NCBI GenBank assembly: GCA_031763025.1
Contig: JASSKH010000004.1
Location: forward strand, 1,240,001-1,304,000
Direction of reading: 5' to 3'
Length of the DNA stretch: 64,000 nt
From: Macrocystis pyrifera
Taxonomy: Eukaryota > Sar > Phaeophyceae > Laminariales > Laminariaceae
Every line of letters starts with the position of its first letter. Position 1 is the stretch's first letter. Below the pieces are notes generated by a model that saw only the letters and a list, made by a program, of their open reading frames with translations, ran no database searches and was not told the origin of the DNA. Below, one piece after another: positions 27,070 through 35,603 of the stretch. A program made the position numbers and the translations under genes.

Positions 27070-27410
27070 CGCCCCTTCCTCCGTTTTTATTCGGGCTTGC
27101 TTGCTTGCTTTGCTTGCCTCGCGTAAGAAACTGAGCCTGACCCAAAATAGGAGCAGTGTCGTAGGTGATATCTGTACCGAAACTTCGTCCTGTCGGCTCG
27201 CACCACCATCCATCCCTCCCTCCCTCCCTCCCTCCCTCCCTCCGTATTGACTCGGATTTGCTTGTTCTTCGTCCGTCGTATGTGCTTTCATAACGGCAGG
27301 GGGACTGTGGAACCTGCGAGTCCCTCGTGGACGGGAGGAAGATCCGTATTTGTAAGGCTATCGTGCCGCGAAACAAGACGAGCGTAACCATCAAGACCAA
27401 GTTTGGTTAG
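15093..27410 (+). CDS. Plastid-targeted [2Fe-2S] ferredoxin-like protein (3 exons)
   Basis: Join 15093..15353, 22552..22650, 27300..27410; 471 nt, 156 aa plus TAG. All three junctions are phase 0 with GT/AG ends. Residues 1-20 form a signal peptide; V-S-A-F-L-P at 18-23 is an ASAF-type plastid entry motif, then a Ser/Ala/Arg-rich transit stretch to about residue 56. The mature part starts near GWGDALGKAFANEE, followed by the beta-grasp half (VTVNGKTIQAV) and the cluster cysteines C118, C123, C126 and C138 (C-x4-C-x2-C-x11-C). The first three match plant-type ferredoxins; the fourth is much closer than the usual x29, as in a short ferredoxin-like group of algal plastids. Role inferred: electron transfer or Fe-S protein in the plastid stroma; the partner is unknown. 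Start: the first of two adjacent ATGs (15093, 15096). Introns are 7.2 and 4.6 kb and full of repeats. Confidence 0.92.
18060..18260. repeat. Diverged SINE-like body repeat
   Basis: CCCCACTGCGGTACGTGC, TTTTGTCGCGAGAAGGGTTC and GACTCGCGTCGAAT parallel the SINE body; a relative is at 22784-22890. Confidence 0.45.
18544..18654. mobile_element. MITE M, copy 5
   Basis: Complete; lies in intron 1 of the ferredoxin-like gene. Confidence 0.88.
19189..19300. repeat. CCA-rich low-complexity tract
   Basis: CCACCACCACC runs giving His, Pro or Thr frames. Confidence 0.85.
19843..19945. repeat. Copy of the GGGCTGTGAGTCGG repeat
   Basis: GGGCTGTGAGTCGGTGAG and GCCGTTAGCCAACTAACTGA match 53851-53960. Confidence 0.7.
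20930..22060 (+). repeat. Array of about 11 decayed copies of the exon-2 splice acceptor and exon start
   Basis: Units of roughly 70-120 bp share CTTTCGGCGTC, an acceptor-like CCGCAGGT, then AACGGGAAGACTATCCAGG and CGGTGCAGTCCCA, then TTTCTTAA. This matches the last bases of intron 1 and the first ~40 of exon 2 (22531-22595). Copies begin near 20971, 21070, 21140, 21238, 21380, 21470, 21572, 21684, 21788, 21910 and 22014. At least four (about 21157, 21256, 21581, 22030) keep a CAG where the real acceptor lies. A D-family insert (22064-22330) separates the array from the true exon. Confidence 0.85.
22064..22330. mobile_element. Family D (GATC-rich, ~250 bp), copy 1
   Basis: Marked by CAGATAGATCATCTAG, GAGGTGCTGTGCAGGATCTG, GAAACATGACCTAGATCATG and CGTACGGCTCCCACCCGGCA. 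Both ends carry GATGATCTGTA-type inverted motifs. Splits the exon-copy array from exon 2 of the ferredoxin gene. Confidence 0.8.
22552..22650 (+). CDS. Ferredoxin-like gene, exon 2
   Basis: 33 codons between acceptor GCCGCCACAG| and donor GAGAAG|GTAAAC. It encodes VTVNGKTIQAVQGQRLRD and then the helix leading to the first cluster cysteine (Y-G-C-E-K). It is preceded by an array of decayed copies of its own acceptor and first 40 bases. Confidence 0.9.
22980..23022 (+). repeat. Partial copy of the exon-2 3-prime end and donor
   Basis: About 330 bp after exon 2, the sequence AAGATCGATTTCGTACGACT followed by GCGAGAACGTGAACG resembles the end of exon 2 (AAGATCGAGTACGGCTGCGA, GAAGGTAAACG). It carries a GTGAAC in the donor position. 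It is probably a decayed duplication of the exon/donor boundary. Confidence 0.55.
23472..23615. repeat. Dispersed repeat F, copy 2
   Basis: GGGGCGCACACATCGAAAAT, GGTGGCTTAGGAAGG and GGCGTTTACGCTCTCCCCGT. Confidence 0.6.
23817..24075. repeat. TCACA-type minisatellite
   Basis: Degenerate CATCACACC/CACATCACA units over 250 bp in intron 2 of the ferredoxin gene. Confidence 0.75.
24598..24735. repeat. Dispersed repeat F, copy 3
   Basis: GGGGCGCGCACAACAAAAAT, GGCGGCTTTTGGC and GTTTACACTCTCCTCTTACC. Confidence 0.6.
24865..25020. repeat. Dispersed repeat E, copy 1
   Basis: GTGTTGCGCCCGTG, TCCTTGGCGTTCAACGGTTG, CCCCCCGACCACGCGATGGC; matches 49868-50040 in order. Confidence 0.5.
25164..25274. mobile_element. 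MITE M, copy 6
   Basis: Complete; lies in intron 2 of the ferredoxin-like gene. Confidence 0.9.
26594..26735. repeat. Foldback repeat CCTCTATAGTGCCGGT, copy 3
   Basis: CCTCTATAGTGCCGGTTGAG, repeated AGTGCCGGTTG and TATAGTGCCGGTATTG; in intron 2 of the ferredoxin gene. Confidence 0.6.
26868..27117. repeat. TTGC microsatellite with embedded larger unit
   Basis: GCTTGCTTGC arrays separated by copies of CCGCCCCTTCCTCCGTTTTT. Followed by a CTCC run at 27214-27243. Confidence 0.9.
27300..27410 (+). CDS. Ferredoxin-like gene, exon 3 and stop
   Basis: 36 codons plus TAG after acceptor AACGGCAG|. It begins G-D-C-G-T-C-E, giving cysteines 2 and 3, then V-D-G-R-K-I-R-I-C with cysteine 4, and ends T-I-K-T-K-F-G. 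The join to exon 2 reads C-E-K-G-D-C-G-T-C, the canonical C-x4-C-x2-C loop, which supports the gene model. Confidence 0.92.
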   Translation, partial: GDCGTCESLVDGRKIRICKAIVPRNKTSVTIKTKFG

Positions 27411-28939
27411 GAGGAGAGGGAGAGAGGGAGATAGAGAGACCCGAATCATCTAAAATAGACGCTAAGGAGCATACTTATCACGTCCGAGGTCGGTCAGAGA
27501 GAGAAAGAGACCCGAGACATCTATTACAACCCTTTTATAATGCTTCAGGCGCGCGGGGGGTGGGGGGGGGGTGACGGATAAAAAGCCCAAGGGAGGGAGG
27601 GAAGTGTAGGGAGGAGCCTTAAGACGAGGAATCGGATGTATCTGTTGGCTCAGAGTGATCGAAGAGAGACTACTGCGGTACTAATGGATATTCAGACTGG
27701 AACGTGTACGATGCGCTACTGTCGGGAGGGCAAACTAGAATCACAACGCAAATGACGATTACAGCGTCAGTCGGCAACCAGGGCTGTTGCATGTGTAGGA
27801 TCGTCTGCTGTGCGAGGGGGTGATGCTTTTTTAATGTCGGACTCCGATGCAAAGGAATTGCGCCGATACGCGTGCGTCTATGGCATCTTTATCGTATGCT
27901 GCGCGCTCTGACTATGATAAGACGACTTATTTTGTGGTATGTTTTATCACCACAGTAGCGACAGTATACATGGCAGGCCCCCCAAAGGGCTAGTATCCCT
28001 TTCACAGTTGACTCCACGCTTTTTTGATAAAAAACTTGGAATTAGAGTGGGATACATTTTGCAGTAGGAGAAAGGGTAGTAAATCTCTCTCTCAAATTAT
28101 GTACCCGGTATATATTTTTTAAGAGGCATCCCGTCAGTCTTTTTTTTTTTTTCTGTTTTGTTGTCGGGCACCGCCCTCTCGGCCTGTTGTTGCCTCTTCT
28201 CGCACCAAGCTAAAGGAGGTGGCGGATAGTTATACTTGTCACGCGTGCGTGTGTTTTGGTTTTCCAAGAGTGAATTTGAGGGAAACCCCTCGTGTAGAAG
28301 GCGGGATTCACCACGAAAATCGAGGTGGGCACCATCAGGCTCGGTGATGGATCAAAGTGGGATAGTCGGGTGACATCCTCACCCTGGATCGGAGAAAAAT
28401 ATGAAACGAACGCCTTCCCCCCTGCCCCCTCTTGTTTTGTTTGTTTGTTTGTCCGATCCGATCGAACGGACGTTTCTCGAGCTTTATAGTTTTACCGGTC
28501 CGCCGAAGGCTTAACAAAATAAAAAAAACAATGCGTACAGTCGAACAATTGCTCGAGCGCTGCGGTCGATTAGGTGTACGGAAAGGTGGGGGTCGGGTCA
28601 CCGACCCCCATGGGATGGTAAGGGGGCCGGGGTGGGGAGCGATATCCCATATGCATTCGCGTTGCTGCGTGTTAGCCGCGGAAGTGATAAGCCACTGGCC
28701 CGGTGGGATACGCGGGAATATGTGGTAAAATTTGTTTTTCACTGCTGATTATTGCTTCGAGGGGCAAAACTGGGTGCGGTGACCCCACAGCCCAGGACGG
28801 TGGGGACGTACAGGGGTGCGAGGACGCCACCGCGGGAAATATTCCCGCTTACGGCAGGAAGCCAACCACACGTGGCTCCTCGCTGCGTCTGACGTAGCCG
28901 CGGCGTGATTTTTTCTGCCCTCGTCACGGCTCATCACCC

Positions 28940-29102
28940 TCACGCGGGGGTCGGGTCAGAAAGGTTTAGAAATGTCACGGGTCGGTTCAGGTCGGGTCGG
29001 GTCGAGTCTGGAGGTTTTCAAATTCTCAAGGTCGGGTCTGGTAACCTTTGCATGATCTAACCTGACCCGCGAGGTTTGACCTGATCCGTGAACACAGCCC
29101 TA
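28940..29102. repeat. Second GGGTCGGGT-type element
   Basis: GGGGGTCGGGTCAGAAAGG, CACGGGTCGGTTCAGGTCGG and an end in CGTGAACACAGCCCTAAA, parallel to 2388-2494. Confidence 0.55.
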
Positions 29103-29772
29103 AATGATTCGCGTCCGGTCGACGCGAAACATGTCGTCGGCAGGACTTCCGCTAGTGGACGGTATATCGTACACTGGGTAACAGCACGCCAGTGCGTTTC
29201 GTTCACGCTGCTTGACACAGCCAGCTAAACGCAGGGAGTGCCAAGCCAACCAGCTGCGGTTGGTTAGGTCTGAGCGGCAAAACACACATTCGATAAAAAT
29301 CTTTGGCCCAATCGTTTTTTTTTTAAAATAACATGACGTCTATCAATAGCGGATGGATTTTCCGAAGGCGCGAGAGGGGTAATTCCGCACCAATAATACC
29401 GTTTCCCTTTTCCGGACTGGTATGATACTGCCGTGCGAACTATTTCGTACTTGTTTGGTTTCTCCCATCAAGATGCATTTTTGTTTCAGCCTGTTTCGTG
29501 ACCACAACAGGCAGGACATCAGGGAAAGAGCTAAAATGTGAGAACATCATCATCATCATCATACGTGCGACACGACTCGTACATATGTTCATCAGGGGTA
29601 CGAGTAGTTCCCTAGGTGTTCCTGGCCTCTCTGGCGGAAACCCCGGAAGCAGCGACCTCGAAAAACGCCGTCGAACGATATACCGGTGGTTTTTACTTCT
29701 AGACACCGCTCTGGGCGGAAGGTTAAAAGCCGTTGGGGAACATAATATGAATCACAAACGGTCCTTATATTT

Positions 29773-29840
29773 CCATGCAGAGTGGTATAACAGCCGGTCG
29801 GGCCCGCCCGTATTTACGCTCATACAGCGCATACAAATAA
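29773..29840. repeat. Repeat inverted relative to 31147-31220
   Basis: CCCGCCCGTATTTACGCTCA + TACAGCGCATACAAATA; the reverse complement is at 31147-31220, making overlapping open frames there look related. Confidence 0.65.
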
Positions 29841-30288
29841 TGCAGTTGTTCATAACAAACACCTTAATGCACGTTTTTGTGTGTCCAATGGCACGCCCGA
29901 CTCCGTTTAACGACAACCAAGCATAACATGTAGTTGTCCGTCATGCCAGGTGCTAGTTACCGTGAAACCGGCCCACCTGGCGATGGAGTACCCCTGTTTT
30001 GTCTTGTAGAGTTCAGCCTTAACCCATATGGAACCCTTCTTATTACAACAACTGTACATTACATCATCTCTTTTTTTCACCTTCCAGCCTGAACTTGCGT
30101 ACCTGGTCCTTCGTATAGCCATAGCAACAAACGATCGTTAAGGGGACGCTGGCACCCAAGCGTCCCCTGGTTCCCGGGTTTCCGGTGACTCTAATATCTA
30201 GATGTTTTATCGCAACAGAAAAAAAGCACATCGCTAGTTAAACACGCTGCGTTTACAACTTCGGCTGGTTCGTGCTTACCAGAGAGCG

Positions 30289-30370
30289 ACGGTGACTTGA
30301 AAGAGGTTCATCACAGCAGCTTGTGTTTCTCTCGAGATTGATCTCCCGCCCATTCTCAACAGAGGCCTGC
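30289..30370 (-). CDS. Weak candidate first exon
   Basis: Starts ATG at 30370 and reads M-Q-A-S-V-E-N-G-R-E-I-N-L-E-R to a strong donor CTCTCTG|GTAAGC. A stop lies just upstream. No partner exon or family recognised; it is reported only because the donor and residue content look real. Confidence 0.15.
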
Positions 30371-31633
30371 ATCTCGACTCAGAGGTGCTGCAGTGGTCGA
30401 AATTGGTCGAAATTGGCGGCGCACAAAATGAGACCAAAACCAACCCCCAACTGAACGTTTGCACCTTACTTGCGGACAGCTACAGCTCCACACAGGATAC
30501 TACAGCCCGCGAAACTGAGGGATGCTCATGGTGGGATGTGTGAGGGTATCGGGTGCGCCAGGCGGCAGTCGTAGGCACCCAGAAGTGACTCACGAGGTAT
30601 TTTCGTGTACTCAAAGTTGCGAGCGCGTGCCACAAAAAGCTCTAAGAAACGCTAAAATGTTTCATTTTATGCAAGGGGGCACAGCACAATGACTACATCA
30701 CCGATGAAGCAATGGCCTGCACTGTAATGTTGCTGTTCTCTAGGCGGATGGTATATCTTTTAGAGTCGTCGTCGAAGATGGGGCCGGAGGAAAAACTTCC
30801 TTACCATGATGGGTAGTAATTTCTTGGGCACAAAAAAGGGCAAAAGAGGACTAAAACGCTCAGGATTTTGTAAGTTTGCATCAACTATTCTACAACTACG
30901 AAAGAACTACGGATCTTGGTCGCAAATCCCTTGCTCTAGTTCCAAGTCGTAAGTATATGCTGCCGAAACGCTTACGCGCGGGTACTTGACGACGCATTCC
31001 TGAGGGTGCCAGCGTCCCTTTAAGTTGGTAGTCTTGTAATCCTTGTGAGCGTACGGCATGCGATGATGATAGTTCATGCTACGCGCGTGGCATCCTGGTC
31101 CTTGCATTGTACTCATAGTCCCACATGCAAAGCACCAACCCGGGGGACAATTGCTGCGATATTTGTATGCGCTGTATGGGCGTAAATACGGGCGGGCTTG
31201 GCCGACTGCTGTAATGGTCTGCTTTGAAAAATGTGAAAAGGCCGGGAAGAGCGGTAGTACGGGCGATTGGTGACAGTAAGCTGTTCCGCAGAGGAGTGCC
31301 TTCGGCCTCCATGGGGGCACAGACAGCGAAAACCTCAGCATAGTGGTGGGCCGCCGCTAGAGGCCAGTATTTGGATGGTAAGTCGATCCGAGAGTCGTCA
31401 GAGTGGTGGCATTAATGACGGCAGGATTATTGCACGATCCCGTCTGCCAGGTGCGTTGTGGTATCAAGCGAATGTGATCCATTGTGCACAAGGGTGTAAC
31501 ATAACGCTCTTGTTTACTTCGTTGGTTTTCGAAGTACGCCGCACGTGCGACGCGCGCAGAATATACCGTTCGATCCACTATTTTATTGTTAGAAGCCTAC
31601 CACTACGAGAAGCCTATTGATAGACGCACGTCG

Positions 31634-31868
31634 GACAGATCATCTACAGATAGATCATCTAAATCCTAGTCTGCCGTTCTGAGGTGCTGTGCAGGATCTG
31701 TGTGGTACATACGGATCTATAGCTGATAGCTCCCACCAGGCGAAATGAGCTATAGATCATACATATCATACAGATTGGGAATATACCAGGTAGGTATCTA
31801 TCTGGCCTGAATGATCTAGATCATGAGGTGGGAATTATCTATCTGATCTGTCCAGGGTTTGGAAGCGA
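31634..31868. mobile_element. Family D, copy 2
   Basis: Same order of motifs, with GTGCTGTGCAGGATCTGTGT and GCTCCCACCAGGCGAAATGA; carries a TACCAGGTA near its right part. Confidence 0.75.
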
Positions 31869-32688
31869 TACAGCAGCAGGATGTACTGTAGGACGCGACA
31901 ACACTTTCGAGAGTTTAAGACATTAACATGTTAATTCGACCTGCGCACGAAACATAAGAAAACTTACAGTAACTTTTGAATACTAAACTTAGTGGAGAAC
32001 ACATCCTGTCTCACTTAAGAACAAGAGCTTGAGCCTATCCCAAAGTACGATATTTTCCAACCATTCTGAGGCCCAGCTGTAGCAACCGAAACTAAGCCAG
32101 GTACAGAGAAAAAGAGAACGGAGAGGAAGACTTTCGTGCCCGCAATTTTCTGATTCGTCAATTTTCAAGATTGGAACTTTGGATCACTAGAAAACAACCC
32201 CTCTGGGACCCCGAGATACGAGCACACAATGGTTGATAACCTTGGCGTTAACAACCATCTGCGCAATGGGCATTGCCGTAACCGTCAGTTGTATTGTCAT
32301 TCCCCCCCTCCGGAGTCCCAAGATGGTTCATAGTGGGAGCGCGTAGCAGTACGACTAGTAATAGTATCATGCGGCGTGCGCGTCGGCGATGCCCTTGCTT
32401 TATCGGTCGGGTATATCTCCTATCTCAGCAGCCCGGGCAACTTCGTGGGACCAATGCCGTAGCCGCCACATGCTTTCGATCATTTTCCCATTGAGTCCCT
32501 CGTACTGTACGACTTACGATGTACCTGTAACCAGCACAGAGCAACATACAGAACCCAGACAGGTTCTTATTTTATTTATTTCATGCGTATTTTGTTATCC
32601 AGGCTCTTGCCGGGTTACCGAGAAATTGAACTGCCCCCTCATTCCTCCAGGGATCTCCGCCCACTGTTGCTAGCAGCTGCTGCTGCAG

Positions 32689-33060
32689 AAAGAAACAGGG
32701 CATCGAGCTTTCTACCAGACTACTGCAGTAGTAAGCGCAACCAAAGCAGCAGCGGCAGCAACAGCAACAGCAGCACCGGCGTCGGCAGCAGTAGCAGCAC
32801 TAGCAGTAGCAGTAGCAGCACAACCACCACGATTATTGTACACAGATACACGTAACTCACAATACTTCATGTTCTGTCGCTGATTTCAGCGGTAGCAGTA
32901 GCAGCAGTAGCAGTAGCAGCACAACCACCACCATTATTGTACACAGGTATCACAATACTTCATGTTTTGTCGCTGGTTTCAGGGCTAGCAGTAGCAGCAG
33001 TAGCAGCAGTAGCAGCAGTCGTAGTATTAGCAGCAGTAGACGCCCCCACAACGGCCCCAA
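32689..33060. repeat. AGC/AGT microsatellite and ~95-bp duplication
   Basis: CAGCAGTAGCAGTAGC arrays; the unit with ATTATTGTACACAG and AATACTTCATGTT occurs twice. Confidence 0.85.
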
Positions 33061-33604
33061 CAAACAGAAATGAAAATTCGCCCACCCCCCCACCCACCCA
33101 CCCACCCCCGTATGCAAACATGGAAGAAGACAACCCAACAGCGGCAGCAGCAGCAGCCGACTATCGTCCGTCTTCAAAGAGCAAGCAAGCAATGAACAAC
33201 GCCGTCCTATAAATGATAGTACAACGCACCGCAATGTGTGCGACACCGGCCAGGCACCATCCCAAGCAATTACAGAACGCCCTCTCTTTTCCTCTTTTCT
33301 CGTCCTTGGGCAGGGTAGATACTAATAGAGGCGACACTACAAATGTACCAATACGCACAGCAACACTTTTTTCGGAGACGTTTTTTCTCCGAAAAAGAAA
33401 AATTTATCAGAGTTTTTTTTTCACGACGGCAGTCATCAGTTACAAAAAAAATGCTCGAGAGGCCCTTATAGAGAGCGTGACACCGCCGGAACCCTCCCCC
33501 ATTCCAACATGCCGCACGAGGCAACCTTACCACTCTCCAAAACCTCGCACAAACCCCTCCGGCTGCCCTAGTATTTTAACCCATCCCGCAATTGACAAAA
33601 AACC

Positions 33605-33705
33605 TATACCGCAACATCTTGGCGTAATAATCCACATATAAGGCAACATCTTGGCGTAAAACCGCACCTATAAGGCAATCTCTTGGTGTAATACCGTACA
33701 AGGCG
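33605..33705. repeat. ~33-bp tandem repeat, 3 units
   Basis: GGCAACATCTTGGCGTAA followed by ACCGCACCTATAA-like sequence. Confidence 0.85.
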
Positions 33706-33764
33706 GAGACAAGAGAAAAGGAGCAAGAGCCACACCACAACTCTCGCCAGGTATCCGTATTAAC

Positions 33765-33990
33765 CATTTGTCTTGTGTCATCCATGTTTCGGTATCAACC
33801 GTTTGTCGACACCAACCGTCTGTCTGCGTCAACCAATTGCCCGTGTGCATCAACCATTTTAACGTGTCAACCACCCCGTCTGTATCAGCTATGTCCTGCA
33901 TATATCAACCATTTGGTTTGTCTGTATCAACCATTCTGTCTCGACTCGTGTCAACCATTTCTTTCCACGCTTCAAACGGTGTGTCCGTGT
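33765..33990. repeat. Degenerate ~25-bp minisatellite
   Basis: Repeating TGTATCAACCATTTGTCT with variable spacing. Confidence 0.8.
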
Positions 33991-34852
33991 CAGTTTCGCG
34001 CAAGACGAAACGTTGTCTATAAAGCCAGACAAAAACTCGGATAAGCTTCACGTTAAACGCCGCTGGCCTTCGTTCAAGTAACGCATATTCGAAAAAAAAA
34101 AAAAACGCAGCAGCGCTCTATCTACTATAACAATAGCAAAAAAATAAGACAGCGCAACGCGCTCGAGGGCAACCAGCACGCCCGCAACCAAACAGAGAAG
34201 ACAGAGAGGCAAAACAAACAATAGAAAGCGTTAAAAAGAGACAACCACGCAAGACTCCCCTCCTCTCCCCCCCTCCCGTCGCCCCCAGTTCCACCAATCT
34301 ATTACACACAGACAACAACGATAAAAAGAGGCAAATGCCAACAACGCTAGACGTCGCTCACACCCCCCCGCCAACTTCCACAAATTTACTCGACTACAAC
34401 ATGCTTTCGAATCCACCCCACAGCAGTCACACTAGAAGCACGCCGTCACAATATTTCACGGCATGTCCGGGTCAGCAACACCACAATGGCAGCAATACGC
34501 GACAGAAACAAAACCAGCAGAGTTACCGAAAACACTCGTCGAAAGCGTCCCACTTCCCCAGAGAAAAAAAAAAACGCTCTCCTCTCCCAGCATTAACCCC
34601 ACATGCCCCGCTCCGCTCGGGTTTGCTCTGCTCTTCTCCGCCCCACTTCGCTCTGCTCAAAGCTTCTTAGGGCTATCCCTGTGTGTCCAACTAGACCGGA
34701 CACGCTCTGTCTGCTCTGCTCGGCTCCGCTCAAACTTCGCAAGGGATCTTCCTGTCAGACACGTCACTTCCTGCCCCAGCCCCTTTCCCCAGTACTCCAG
34801 GTGGCACGACTCGCTTTGCCGGTAGCAGCCACAATATGATATCCCATAAAAA

Positions 34853-35232
34853 TCACGTCTCGCGCGACTCAGTAGTACCGTCACGGCTACCGTAAGTAGT
34901 ACCCGCGTCACGACTCAGCAGTGTCCGCGTCGCGAATCCGCAAGTACCCGCGTCGCGACTCAGTAACATCTTCGTCGCAAATCAAAATACTCGCCTCTCG
35001 ACTCAGCAATACACGCGACGCGACTCAGCAGTACCCGCGTCGCGACTCAACGGCATCCGCGCCTCGACCCAGATATACCCGCGCCGTGACGAGATAGTCC
35101 CGCGTCGCGACCCAGTCACGCGTCGAGATTCCACGATACTCACCACGTCGCCCGCGTCGCGACTCAACAATACCCACGTCGCGACTCAGTAGTGTGAGTA
35201 GTACCCGCGTCGGGACTCAGTAGTACCCGCGC
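34853..35232. repeat. ~22-bp minisatellite overlapping the CW gene stop
   Basis: Unit CCCGCGTCGCGACTCAGTAG + TA, about 15 degenerate units. The first units supply the final codons and stop of the CW gene. Confidence 0.88.
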
Positions 35233-35603
35233 TGCTGGTACCGCTGTCCCAACTCTTGCCCGTAGTTGGGTCCAGCCGATTCCTCCCCACGGTCGACGTC
35301 GGCGGGTCCGTCGTGGTCACCAAAAGGGTACAGGTACCCGTCATCGTCCATATCATCATCCTTCTCCTCTTCGTAAGCAGCAGGGGGATTTCTGTTTGTA
35401 TCCCCCCCCAACCTACCGTCGGCCTCCTTGCATCCACCGTCCTCTTGAGCGGTAGAGGCCGCGGCGGCGGACCCCGCTGGCGGCTTCTGCTTCGGCGGAG
35501 GCGGCGATGGCGGGAAAAAGGTGGCGATGCTGTACTGGTTCTCCTGCGGGGCGGAGCAGCTCGCCAGCGACTCGTGCCAGGTGTTCATGAGGCAGTAGAA
35601 TTG
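35217..35603 (-). CDS. CW protein, last exon
   Basis: Acceptor ACCAACAG|CAATTC. It begins [12 protein letters not shown] and completes CW domain 2 with C-S-A-P-Q-E. A Pro/Lys and Ala-rich linker and an acidic tail ([11 protein letters not shown]) follow. The stop codon at 35217 falls in the first units of a 22-bp minisatellite. Confidence 0.78.
   Translation of the reverse strand, partial: QFYCLMNTWHESLASCSAPQENQYSIATFFPPSPPPPKQKPPAGSAAAASTAQEDGGCKEADGRLGGDTNRNPPAAYEEEKDDDMDDDGYLYPFGDHDGPADVDRGEESAGPNYGQELGQRYQQRGYY

Larger units (their letters stand above)
27411..34852. other. Intergenic region between the ferredoxin and CW genes
   Basis: GA-rich sequence after the stop, repeats listed separately, one D copy, minisatellites from 32.6 kb. 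A hairpin GGGGGTCGG/CCGACCCCC lies at 28587-28608. Only one weak exon candidate (30289-30370). Confidence 0.5.

Noticed and set aside
26657..27400. Long frames on both strands rich in Leu-Ala-Cys or Lys-Gln-Ala-Ser
   Set aside because: They are translations of the TTGC microsatellite, and the minus frame also runs through ferredoxin exon 3 backwards.
28580..28625. Hairpin GGGGGTCGGGTCACCGACCCCC as a terminator or start of a gene
   Set aside because: The hairpin is real, but nothing downstream or upstream supports either a terminator or the short frame over it.
30907..31341. 144-codon Cys/His-containing frame on the minus strand
   Set aside because: Part of it is a dispersed repeat also found inverted at 29773-29840; no splice or family support.
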